64,000 nt of DNA from Cynocephalus volans (Eukaryota; Chordata; Mammalia; Dermoptera; Cynocephalidae), in NCBI RefSeq assembly GCF_027409185.1, contig NC_084462.1:26635577-26699576 (forward strand). Reading direction: 5' to 3'. The position numbers were made by a program, and so were the translations under genes. The notes under the pieces are model-generated. The model made no database searches. It was not told the DNA's origin and was given only the letters and a program-made list of their open reading frames with translations. Position 1 is the stretch's first letter; each line of letters starts with the position of its first letter. Positions 26,850 through 38,800 of this stretch are shown piece by piece.

Positions 26850-29800
26850 CTGCCGAGGACAAGCACAAGGAGGGAGGCCCATGAGCAAGCACTGGCTGGG
26901 GCCTTGCTCCTCTCAGCCCAATCCCTTCCTGGGTAAACTCAGCCCCATCTGTGGGGACACCCCCACCTTGGGACTCTGCCCACCTGACAGCCCGATAGGC
27001 GCTCCCACAAGCTTCAGCTCCAGCCCACACACCCCCCTCCTCTCCTTGCCTCTGCAACAGCATCCTGGTAGCTCAAGGCACCATCCTGCGTCCCAAGTCT
27101 GTCTTGCGGGCACTCCCTGTCCTGCCCCTCGCTGGAATCCAGGCCTCCCCGCCCTCTCCCTGCCTCCACATGTGGCTACCTGGAGCCCATCCTCTCCGCA
27201 GCAACAAGAGGGGCTTGTCCAAATCTTGTTGCTGCCCCACCTCATGTGGCTTCACAGTGTTAGAATGAAGCTCTGCTCTTGGCAGCCTGGGAGTGGCCTT
27301 GGCAGGCCATCTTCCTGCTCCCTCACCCATTAGGTTCACACTCTCCGAACCTGTTCCCAGCTCAAAGCCGCCACACCAGCTGCTCTGCCTGCCTGGAAGG
27401 CTCTTCCCCAATCTGCTCACAGCTGCTAAGTTACTCTTCAGGCCTCAGCGCAGACATGACTCCTCAGGTCACCCAGTCCAAAGCAGCCTCAGTCCCTACT
27501 CGCACATCTCGCTCTCCTGACTCCAGAGAGCACATAACCTGGCCCAACAGGCTGCTGGAAGCCGCCTCTCCCCCTCACTCCAGCTCCCTGTATCCACAGT
27601 GGGCCTCGTCCTCTCGTTGCCCAGGCAGGACCCTCCCTGACTTTACCTTGCGGCCCTGGGCGTTGTCTGGAAGGTAGCACTGGCGGGGGAACCCTCTGGC
27701 GGTGAATGGCTTCCCAGGGTTGGGGTGCTCAGGGCCCTGCAGGAGGAACAGACACGGGATGGGAGGGGGCTCCAAGGGGCCCACCCTGCCAGCTGCAGGC
27801 GCTCACAGGATGAAGAAGCCCAGCCCCACCCCTTAGCCATCCTGGCTGGGGATTCTTCCTGCACTGAAGTGACCAAATAAACCCAACCCCTCAAAGACCC
27901 ACTGTGAATGTGACCTTCCACCTGTGACTGTCCTTCCTTGAACCTGTGCCACCCTGCCTGGCATGAGACACTTGCTGCTAACTTTTTCTTTCCCTGATGA
28001 CACCAGGAGCCCTTCAAAGGCAGAGCTGGAGCCTCTGAGCACAAGCCTTTCTGGCCTCAATGGAAGGGCGTCCCTTCGTGACTGCACTCACAACTCACCG
28101 CATGCCCTCCACCCCTTGTCGGCTACACCCTTGCTCTAAGAAGTGGCCGGGACAGAGGCCTGAGACAGCGGTGGTGACCTGGATGGAAGGGGAAGAGGCT
28201 GAACAGCAGGCGATCTTGCTCCCTGCCCTCTGCCATGCAGGGACACACCCACATATAACTCAAGTTCCCCTTGGCTCTGAGGTGCTAACACTGTCTGGAA
28301 TGTTTTTAAATTTCCCTCTGAGCCATGGAGAAATAGTACAGGGAAATCATGGGAAAGGCACGTGGTTCAACAAAATGAACGGACAAGCCATCTACCACAG
28401 ACAGACTGGTCTGCTCGGGTCCACACAGCCCCGTGTCTTCTTCCCTACCCTGGCTCTGAGATCAACCCTGGCCCAAGACAGAAGACCCTGAGGGCCAGAG
28501 ATCCCGTCTGGGTCTCTGCTGGAACCCTGGGGACTCATGCTTGGTCCTGACATCCAGCCCCAGCCCTGCTACTCCCAAGCCAGGCCTACAGGTGGTCACT
28601 TAGCTACTCTCTCAAGAACAAGGGTCCTGCCCCGCTTCTCTGCCCCTCCCCACCCTGCACTCTACCACCTGCAGGGTTCCTCAATGAACGTCCTGCCCAA
28701 GAGCTCCTCACTTCTCTAGCCCCTCAGAGCACAGTATTCTTCCTGCTTATCTGCTTTGTCTTCTGCCCAGTACAAGTTCAGCTAAGATAGCTCTTCCTCC
28801 AGGAAACCTTCCCTGGTGCACAAGAGGGTTGAAGGCCACCTCTTTGCTTCCACAGCCCTGAGAGCTTGCCTCAAGCCCCAACACTACTGCTTCCGGTTCC
28901 TATCCCTCCCGGGCCCTGAGGAACTGGGAGCCCGAGCTGGGCAGTGCAGGCATCCTTGCCCCCTGACCCAGGGGACAGGCTGCTGGAGAGGGGCAAGCTA
29001 GGCAGAATGCCTGGGAGTGGGTGATTCCAGGAAAGTCCCAGGAGGCTCCTCTTCTGACAGGGGACCCCCCTACCTGGATGCCGTGAGGAATGCTGTAAAC
29101 TATCAGTATCGTCCCGCAGTCTTCATGGCCGGGGAGTGACATCTGGAACCTGAACACCTCCATCTTCCCCTGGGGCTGGGTCCCTGTTTTCTCTCCGTAG
29201 ATGGTTTTGCAGGAAGGACACTGCATACTTCCATCCTGAGACAAGGCAGATGCAACAGACTAGCTGGCAGCCCTGAGACAGTGCCCAGACAGAGTCGCCT
29301 CCACTCTCTAGCTGGGAAGAGAGGCCACAAGGGAGCAGGCTGGCTGCTGTCCCACAGCAAGCCGCTGGCAGGGCACCTGAGTCCCCTCACACACTGGATT
29401 CCAACAGCCTCCTCAGGAGGATAAGTTTTACACCAGAAACATTATATAATTTTCATGAAATGGGTGGGACAGCAGGACTCTGGCATGAGGTTTATGAGTA
29501 AAGGTCTCCATGATTTTAATCATATTTAAAATCAAACAGAAAACCCTGCAACTGATCTGCTAATGCTGGTGCCCTGGCTGGGACAGGACAGTACAGCACA
29601 GGGACACTGGGGAGAGGCAAGGGTAGACCTGACTGGCTGTTATGTGACTTGGTTCTCTATCCTCCCAAGCCCTGTCTGTCCCAGGTGAACTCCACTGAAG
29701 GAAGAGCAGCTAAATGTCAACCACTGAGGGCCTGGGCGGGATGATTCCTGTGCAGAGTGGCATGGGACCCAGAGTTGGCTCTGCCTCAAAGCCTGGTTTG

Positions 29801-32800
29801 CCACCTTCCAGCTGGAGACCCTGGGCATGTTCCCCTGCTAAGTCTTTCCTTCATCAGCACAGTGCTGACCTCACAGGGATGTTGCAAGGAAGTGAGACCA
29901 TGTATGTGAAGTGCTTATAAGCAGCAGAGAAGGAGGCAGGGCCTGCTGCTCAGAGGAGCCCAGGATCTCTCCTTGGGCCTGGAGTCTCAAGGCCTTGCTA
30001 GAGGGGTCAGGGTAACCACCCCATAGGTACCCCTTCCCGAAACCTGGGGCAGGCCTAGGAGAGCCAGCTGAACCCTTGGAAAGGTCTCCAAGCCAGCTCC
30101 CTGCCCATGACTGTCTTTTGCCAGGGGAGTGATCCACACCTGCCACCTAGACCACTGCCCTACCCAACCACTGCCCCTCATCCTGCTGCAGGGGTGCCTG
30201 CCCCCACCCCAGCTGGCCATGTGGGCACCTTGTTCCCATTGCAGTACATGGCCAGCAGGCACAGCAGGTGGAAGGCATGGCTGCACTTGGTGAGGCGGCC
30301 CACAGCCACGGGCCCGATGGTCCTACTGTCAGTCACGTCGCTGTACCCAGACATCATGGACAGTTTCTCCATACAGATGATGCAGTCCTGGAGGGAGACC
30401 AAACACAGACATGCTCGCCAACAGCTAGCTGGGCCCAAATAGGCCAGTCTTGTGGAAAAAGGGCCTTTATCCACTGAAATGCCCGAATCACAGTCAAACT
30501 CAATTCGGTAGTCACTTGTTCTAAAGGCTGGGAACAGCTGAGTCACTGGGATCTGTGCCCTGAAAGGGCTTCCCAGAATTTCAGCCCCAAGACAGCAGCA
30601 GGAGCAACCAAACGGGGAGGACAGACTAGGCAGGCTCCTCAGGGGAGAGACCTCGGAGATGGTCTTCCGAGGGAGACGGGAATTGTCAGGTGGACAAGCA
30701 CAGGAGTGGGCACTCCAAGCAGAGGAAAGAGAAGGTTAAACAGCACACAGGCACCTACAGGGGGCAAGGGGTAAATGGGGGCAGGAGGCCCAGAAGGTCC
30801 TGACCGCCATGCTCAGGAGCTTTATCTTGTGAGTCGGGGGGCCTGCTGCGGAGTGTTAAGCAGGGAGGACCCCTGGAGGACAGCTTGGAGAGGAGGCAAA
30901 ATAGCCCAGTTAAGTGAAAAGAAAGACAGCTCTGAATGCTGGAAAGCGGCAATATGGAGAGGGCTGAGGAAGGGGTGAGGAGGACCTCTCGGCTTCTGTC
31001 CAAACCTCTACTAACCAGGGTCTTATCCCTACTCAGCTTGCATGAGAAATGACAAGAGTCCTTGGTTCTATCCTGGTATACCTGACCTTGAACCCATCCC
31101 TCAGTATCACCAAGACTATCCATCCAATTGGAGAAAAGTGGTACTGTAGACCCCAAAACATGGCTCAGCAGAGGCAGGCTCAGGCTCTACCGAGGGGTGA
31201 TGGGTCTGGCAGGCCCTACTGACTACAGGAACTTTGACCAGGTCTCCCAACAGCCAGCAAGGCAGAACTGCCCTCTGGGCAAGGCCGCCGTGCTTCCACA
31301 CCAGTGTCAGCCTGTGGGGAGCAGGCAGCCTTGCCTATCTCTTGTCTCTGGAACCCCTGTCCCCCAGGAGGGCCTCAGGCAGAGAAAGAAAGAGCTTTGC
31401 TCAGGAACGCAGTTTGCTAGTGGCAAAGAAAAGACCAGAATGACATGGGTCTCAGGAACCATGGCCTCCTGGTCCTGGTAATGCCTACTGCCTACAGGAG
31501 GCCAAGAGATTAAATCAAAGTGCCTGGAGTGTGGCAGCTGGCAGCCAGAGGCACCTGGGAAGTAAGTACCTTGCAGGCAAAGAACGGGCTGGTGTCCCTT
31601 TCTTCTGGAGTGAGCCCTTATTGCCAAACAAAAACAAAAGCAGCATGGCTCCCAGGACATGTACCTCATCCGGGGGTGTTTTCAGCTCTTCAGTGTAGTT
31701 TTTTATCACCTGCTCTGGCTCTGGCTTTGGAGTCCCTCCTAGAAGAGAGAAGAACGTAAGTGGTGCTGCAAGGAGCATGAACCGGAGAGCGGTGCCAGAG
31801 AGAAAGGAAGGTGAGCGAGAGTCCAAGCTGTCAGGAGGCAAGGGCGGAAGAGGTAGACGAGAAGGTGAGCATGCAAGACAGCAGAGTTGGTGCCAGGCAC
31901 AGCTCCGGCCAGACCTGGGAGCCCTGGAGGCGATAGAAGAGGGGCAGAAACAGAGCCGCATGTCCCAACCCTCGAGAGCCGCATCTCAGTGCCCAGTCAG
32001 GAAACCAGACCCAGCCTCTTCTGAGGATGCCTGGGAGAATCAAACAGCAGCTTCGAGAACAAACTATTCCAGAGGATGTCTGGCAGCATTATTTTACACA
32101 ACTTGCATTACTCTTGTGTGAAAATCTCCGTGAGAGAAGGAAGTTGTGAATCAAGCATGTACCAGGCACCTACCGCGTGTGACATCTGTATGTACACTGA
32201 CTGCAGATGACACCTTCATGGATGCTGTCACAATAAACCACCTGTCTCTGGCCTGTGGGAGTCTCAGTCACACACCTACTCAGTTCCTCAGCAGAGCGAC
32301 TCTGGGCAGTGGCCAAGATGCGGCAGGAAGCACCTGGCTGCTGACCCTGCCCCCATCTGTGCACACGTGTGCAAAGCTGGGAGGTGGGGCAGAGAAGGCC
32401 ATGCACCACCACGAACTCCAAACCTTGCATCAAACAGGTTACACTTAAGGACAAGAAACTCCCCCAACTAGCAAGAGAGAGGATCGGTACAGCCCAGGAG
32501 TTCCCCAGGCAGAGGCAGGAGCAGGATCACAGCCAAGCCTGTGCGGGAGCAAAAGTGGGCAACAGGAGGACCAGGGAGACCAGCACAGCCCCAAAGAAGC
32601 CATCCTGGTAGGGCTCCCCCTTCTGCTTCAAGGTCATTCATTGTGGGGCTCCTGGTCCTAGTCTCCAATATCAGAAGGGGCTCTGGTTTGAACCCAAGCT
32701 CACAGCCATCAGCCTGTGGCTGCAAAGACTTATAAGCCTGCGGGCTCAGCAGCTAGACTCTCTCTAGATCATGGAAAACCAGGTGACAGTTACACGGGGA

Positions 32801-35800
32801 GGTGGCTTGGTACAGGAGAGGGTGGAATTAGAGGACATGGGTTTGATTCTGGCCCTTCTGCTGTGACCAAATCATATCACCTCTGAGTCTCAATTCCCTC
32901 ATCTAAAAAGTGGAAGTGGAAGCCTAATACCTAACAAAGCTATAACTGTTCTAAAAGCATTAGCTGCTAGTACCTGAAAGGCAGCTACCTAGAATACCAC
33001 ACACACCCTCCCGACACACGCACCCATATCCACCCCCCACACAACCCAAACATACCCAACACAAACCCATAAACATACACACACCCTGTATGCACAACCC
33101 AAACAACCCAAACACAAACCCACACACATAAATACATACCCTGTACACACATACCCACACCCTCCACACACAACCCAAATATATCCCCCAATACAAACTC
33201 ATAAACACACACCCAGTACACAAATACCCATTCCCATACCACACACAACCCAAACATACCCAACACAAACCCAAACACATAAACAATCCCCAACCCACAA
33301 CCCATACACACACTACACACCCATAGAGACTTCCAGGATACACACTGGTCACTGTGGTGCAAAAGCCAGACTAAAATAATGACCACCAACACAGGGTGGC
33401 CATCCAGGTAGCTGGTACTCCCCACTCAGACTGAGGAGAGCCTTTCTGTTTAGAAAAGCCTAGTGGCTACAAGCCAGTCTCCAGATGAGCCCTGGGACCC
33501 CATCTGCCAGGATAGCTCCTGGCCCACCTCTCGTGAGGCTGGGCTCAGCATCCTATTCCCCACCCCCACACCCAGGAAGCCTTTCAGAACTGAAGGCACA
33601 CTTCTAGCAGGGGGCTGGCCAAGTGCCCATCAATGCCATGAAAGAAACACCTGAGCCCAGAAAGGCCAGAGGGTCTGCCAAGAGCCTGTCTTCTTCCTGG
33701 ACACACCTGAGTGCTATAGGAGGCTGTCACCTGCCCTGCCCACAGATGTGTCTCACCCTCCAAGCAGAGCAAGAATTGGCATGCAGAGCCCTGGGCTGGG
33801 GGACAGGAGCTCTGAAGCCTGCCCCGCCGTGGACCCAGCTCCCCCCACCCCTGTGAAGTGGGGGTAGGAGCAGATGTGAACACGATTACAGCTGCCATTG
33901 TCACTATGTGCCATGTGTCTACTTCCTACTCGTCACCAGCCAACCTGCTAAGCAGGAGGTACCACCTCACAAACGGAGAAAAGCACATATCACAAAGCTA
34001 GCAAGGGCTGGAGCCAAGACTGAAGCTGGGCCGGGAGAGTCTCGCTATGCTGCCTGTACACCACCACATCCCAAAGGTCATCTGGGCTTTCGGCAGTCTG
34101 TGCTTCCATGGCCCAGATATGGAGACAGAGCCACCAGCAGCTTTAGAAAGGTTTAGAACTTACTACCACAGGCCCCTCCACACAAATCTTGTGGAAACTC
34201 CTAGCACCTTCTATGGTTCTGAAACCCCTTCTTCTCTGGCCACTGACAGGCAGGGCAGGGGTCATCAGGACACCCTGCTCAAGCAGCCCAGAGACGTGAC
34301 CTGACAGGGCTGAGGCGAGGGCAGCAGGACTGGGCTGCTGTCTGGGGGCTTTCCTGAAACACACATTGGCCCCAGTGGGAGGGACAGAGTTGTCCCCCCA
34401 TCTGGAGCCAGGCCTCACCCACAGATTTGTGTTTACAAAGTCACAGGGTCCTCAAGGCCAAGCCCCTCTCATTTCAACCATGCCAGAAGAGAGGAGCTGA
34501 ATCCTGGGTCTTGAGCAGAAAGTAAGGCCACCTCTACAGCCAAGCAAGGGCAGGGAGAAAGGCCACCGAGCCTATCCCCCGCAGGGGCACAGCAAGTAGG
34601 GAAGGACCTAGAGGTAAAAGAGGTGCAATGGATGCAGGAGAGTCAGAGGCAGCGAGACTTGGGAGGAGGCTTAGCGAAGGCCAGAGAGCATTTGTGAGCA
34701 GGAACTACCTTTCACGGACATTTTCCTCAATCTCTTAACTGAGCTGTGACTTTTAGAGGCCAGACAGGAGGCGGGAGGGCTGGCGGGCTGGGGTGCGCGG
34801 CTAAGACACACAGGGAGTCCAATGGCTGACATCAGAATACTCGTCATGCCTACACAGGGTGCAAGATCAGACATGCAGAGAGGGGGAGAAACATTAGAAG
34901 GAGTCATTCGGCACATGATCTCAATAAACCCTGCTGCGTCCATGGAGGGGGCGCCATCAACGGCCACCAGGACTCACAAATCTCCCCAGGAATCTGGCCT
35001 CTGGAGACTGCCAGGGCCCACCCAGGCTGGCAAGACTAAGCTTCAGGCAGGAACCAGGAAGCTGATGAAATGGCCTGGCTCATTGGAGCCCTGGCCCCAA
35101 GTCCCACAGGTGTCTGCACATGCACCCGAAGCCTGTGCCCAGAGTATGCAGGTGGGCCAAGGCCACTGCTTCAAGATAGCAGAGGGCAGAACGCCACTCC
35201 AGGGAGCCTCCTAAGCAGCTCAGGGTGGCATCTCCCCGTGCCAGGCACAGGGAAGGAGAACAGAGGGGGAAGGGTGCAGCCAAGCTACGGAAACACAGAT
35301 AGGGTCTCTTAGGCAGAGCAACTTCCAGGGCTCAGTCTTCCCTGTGCCCCCAGAGCCTCTGGGACTGGCCGTGCCCTCTTGGCTCCCAGTCACTCTTCCT
35401 CCAGCAGGTGCTATCTGCTTTCATACCCCACCTGGCCTATCTAGGTGCCATGGCCTTCAGTGACATCACTGGGGTGCAGGGTAAATAGGAACACTGACCC
35501 TGCGGGCCCACTGGAGTGGCAAAGGCTCCAGGCTATGGTTTTCCTCTCCAGTGCCCTCAGTCAAGGGCAGGCCTGTTGCAGGCAGCTGTGCTGAAATGGA
35601 CAGGCCACTCTTTCCAGGGCTCACTGCAAGGGCAGGCCTAGCTCCTCAGCCTGGCACCCCATACTCATCCTGGCAGGACCCTCCCCCATGCTGCCCCGAG
35701 GGTGGCTTCCCACCAGAACCTGGCTCTGGGGCTGGGCACAGTAGGGTGCCTGAGTAGTCAGTGGCAATCCTGGCCCTCTTTCTCCCTCCAGGACAGGTGG

Positions 35801-38800
35801 GGCAGACAGCGCTGCCCCAACTGCAGGGATTCAGAGGGGGACGGGCAGCCATGTCTATGGCCTCTGCTGGAGGAACAAAGGCTCTTGGCCTGGCAACTGT
35901 GCCCAGTTGGGAAGAGGCCAGCCACCGGCCTGGGCAGCACAGCCAATTCGGACAGGGTGACGTGTCGTGGCCACTTGGCAGGAGACACCAAAGTGCCCAT
36001 AAGAACACCGAGGTGAGAGCCTGGGCTCTGCTCATCTGTAATGCAATGCCACCAACATCCTAAGGTTGTTCCTGGGTACAGATGTGGTTCCTGTGGGAAC
36101 TAAATGTCTGTCAGGGGGACAGAACGACAAGCAGGTACAGTTGGCAGAAAGATGGGAGAGAACAGAAACAGGTGCAGTTTTCCTTAAGAGAACCCAGGGC
36201 TTTGTACTGACCACATCCTCCAAGTGGAACACACCCCTTCCCGCCCCAACTGCACTCACATCCATCCTCAAGTGTCACATCAGCAGGCAGGCCTCCCTGA
36301 CCACCCTATCGAAAAGGGCCACTTCTTCTCCACTTCTCCAGCTCCTGCTTGGTTTCTCCGCTTAGCACTCTTACCACGTGAAGTTACTCCTACCCCTGGT
36401 TTCTGTGGCCAGTCTTTCCTTCAGCACGAGTGCCCAAGGTGAGGACTGTGCTCACAGCTGTATCTCCAGTGCCCAGGGCAGAGCCTGGTCCACAAGAGGC
36501 ACACAGTATGGTATGTTTGCAAAGGGACGAACACCTCCCTGGGGCCACCACCATCAGTCCCCAAGTGGCCAACAGAAACAACACTCCTGCCCTTTACAAC
36601 ACAGCACCCAGTCCCCTGAATTCAAGTGACAGACACAGAAGTCTCAACTCAGCAGCCTGCAGCGAAGGCAGCCCCCGCTCTGTGGGTCTATCTACCTTCC
36701 CATGAAAAAGTGTGACAAATACCCCATGCCTGACTCTTCACAAAAGCAGCATCCATGGACCGGATAAGAGGGCACCAAGAGTGGGCCATTGGACCCTCCT
36801 CAACAGCAAGGGCTCAGGCACAGCCCCTAAACTGCTCGCACCCCCGAAATAACCTTAAAGCTTGAACTTTTTCCCCACTCATCTCTGAGGGTTCCCTCTT
36901 GATCTGTTGGAGCCTTGGAGAGTGAAGCTCCCAGTCAGACTCTCATTTCCCACTTTGCAAACACCCCTTTCTGACAACAAGGGTCAGCCTTTCATCTAGT
37001 GACCAAGGTTGAGGTCCAAGCCCTTCCTCCCTCCACTGTGGTCTCCCCAACCTGGGTTCAAGCCCTGTGTCACCCCTCATTGTTTGACCAGTTGTGAGTA
37101 GGTTGTTACCACACACCCCACCCACCCCCTGGCAGCATGCAGCAGTAAGATGTGGCAACTCGCAGGGCAGAGGGTAGGGAAACACCCCATAAAGGAGAGG
37201 GCTGGGCTGGGCCACAGCCAGGGGAGCTGTCACTTGGAGGCACACCTACTCCAGCACCTAGTCCTTCCACAACATGGCCACCTGATTGTAAACTTACCTG
37301 CAAAACCCTTTGCCCAAATGCTCATCTGCTTGTGGCCAAGCCTGGTGTATTCCTGAATCCATAGCCATGGCCCAGGGTGAGAGGATACTTGCTGGCCCTT
37401 GCTTCTTGGGGACTGGCCAGGATCCTCTCATGTCCCAGTGCTCTAGACAACGGTCCCACCAACAGATACCAACCACTGGACCTTGAATTTAGGGGAGGTG
37501 GCAGTCTGGCCACAGGCTCTGGTCTCTCCTATTTCCCAGCTGGGACCAAGTTCCTGTGCTACGGGGATCTGTTTCCCCCATGAGTAAAATGAAGGTTAAA
37601 ATACCTGCTGAGCTCCAAGAGTGTTCTGAGAGCCAAGGTAACAGGGGACATGAAGGACAACCTGGGATGCAGCCTAGAGAGGGTCCTCTCAGTCTCAAGA
37701 GCAGGGGGACGGGGGCAAGTGCCACGCAGTACCCAGGGCACACTGAGATCCAAGTAGAGAGGTTGCTGAACCCACCGTCAGGCCATGACACAAGGGCCTG
37801 CAAAAGCCCCAGAGTTGGAAGGAGCAGGGCTGCATGGGGCCGCAACCTTTTCCCAACACCATTGCTACCACAAACACACACACATTCCCGGTACAGTCTG
37901 ACTCCCCTGTGGCACCTGATGTCAGGAGGTGACCTAAACTGGGCAGGAACTCTCCAGTCAGCACATCTTTGCTCACTCTTTTCTCTCAGCCCCAGCAGAG
38001 GGCTGATGGCTGAGCAGCTGTGGCAAGCTGGAGAGGGGCCATAGGGCAGGGTCTCCCCTCCTGCGTGCTCCCTCAGTCTCCCCTCCCCCATCTTCTACCA
38101 CCTCTCTAGTTGTTCCTTCCATTTCCTTTGAGGGCTCCTCTTCCCAGCATCCTGCCCACTGTCTCTGGAGGCTCACACACTCCCATGGTGGGCAAAAGGC
38201 ACCCCATCCCACCCCAGACTGCTCTTCTGGGATGCACATCCAAATTCCTGCTGCCTCTGGGACAGCTCCGTCTACCCCACGGTCACTGCTCCTGCCAATG
38301 CTCCCACCCAACTCAGGAGCACCCAAACACATGGGGACGAGCCAGATACAGAGGCCAGAATGCCGAGGCTGAGTCCCAGCTCTGCCAAAGGTTGGCCACC
38401 GGAGAATTCTGAAGTTCTGAGCCTCAGTTTCCCCAAAGGTAAAATGGGAATACAGTCCCTACCTCACAGAGCATTTAGGGATGAAACGAATGAACGCACA
38501 TGCCAAGTCCTGACCTAATCTTGAGCAACGACTATCATGATGATGGCAAGTAACTGTCGATAGCTATACCCAGTGGGCCTTACACTGTCCCTCCTCCTCT
38601 GTCACAACCAATCCAACCACCAAGTCACAAGCTCTTACATCTGAGTGCCCCCTCCATCCCACTGCCAAGAAATGAGCCAGGCCTTGGTATGAGGTCAGGT
38701 TGCACACGGGCTTCCCTGCCTCCAGGCCTGTCCCCTCAGGTCACCCTGTGCCACTACAAAGACTCACTTAAAACACAGACTCTGATTACCTGATTCCTCT

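Larger units (their letters stand above)
26850..31664. other. DTX2: DTX2 introns between coding exons 5 and 9
   Basis: Introns 26850-27646, 27737-29073, 29236-30228 and 30388-31664 are compact and free of young SINEs. They contain L2-like stretches (about 26940-27640 and 28700-28900). No other gene was found. Confidence 0.6.
31739..34708. other. DTX2: DTX2 intron 4 (coding exons 4-5)
   Basis: 2.97 kb. Holds a MIR (about 32805-32960), a CA-rich minisatellite (33000-33330) and a MIR-like piece (33900-34040). No exon was found. Confidence 0.55.

Noticed and set aside
32960-33425. Two minus-strand open frames of 130 and 146 residues rich in Cys, Val, Gly, Trp
   Set aside because: Created by the GT-rich strand of the CA minisatellite; low-complexity peptide repeats, not a protein.
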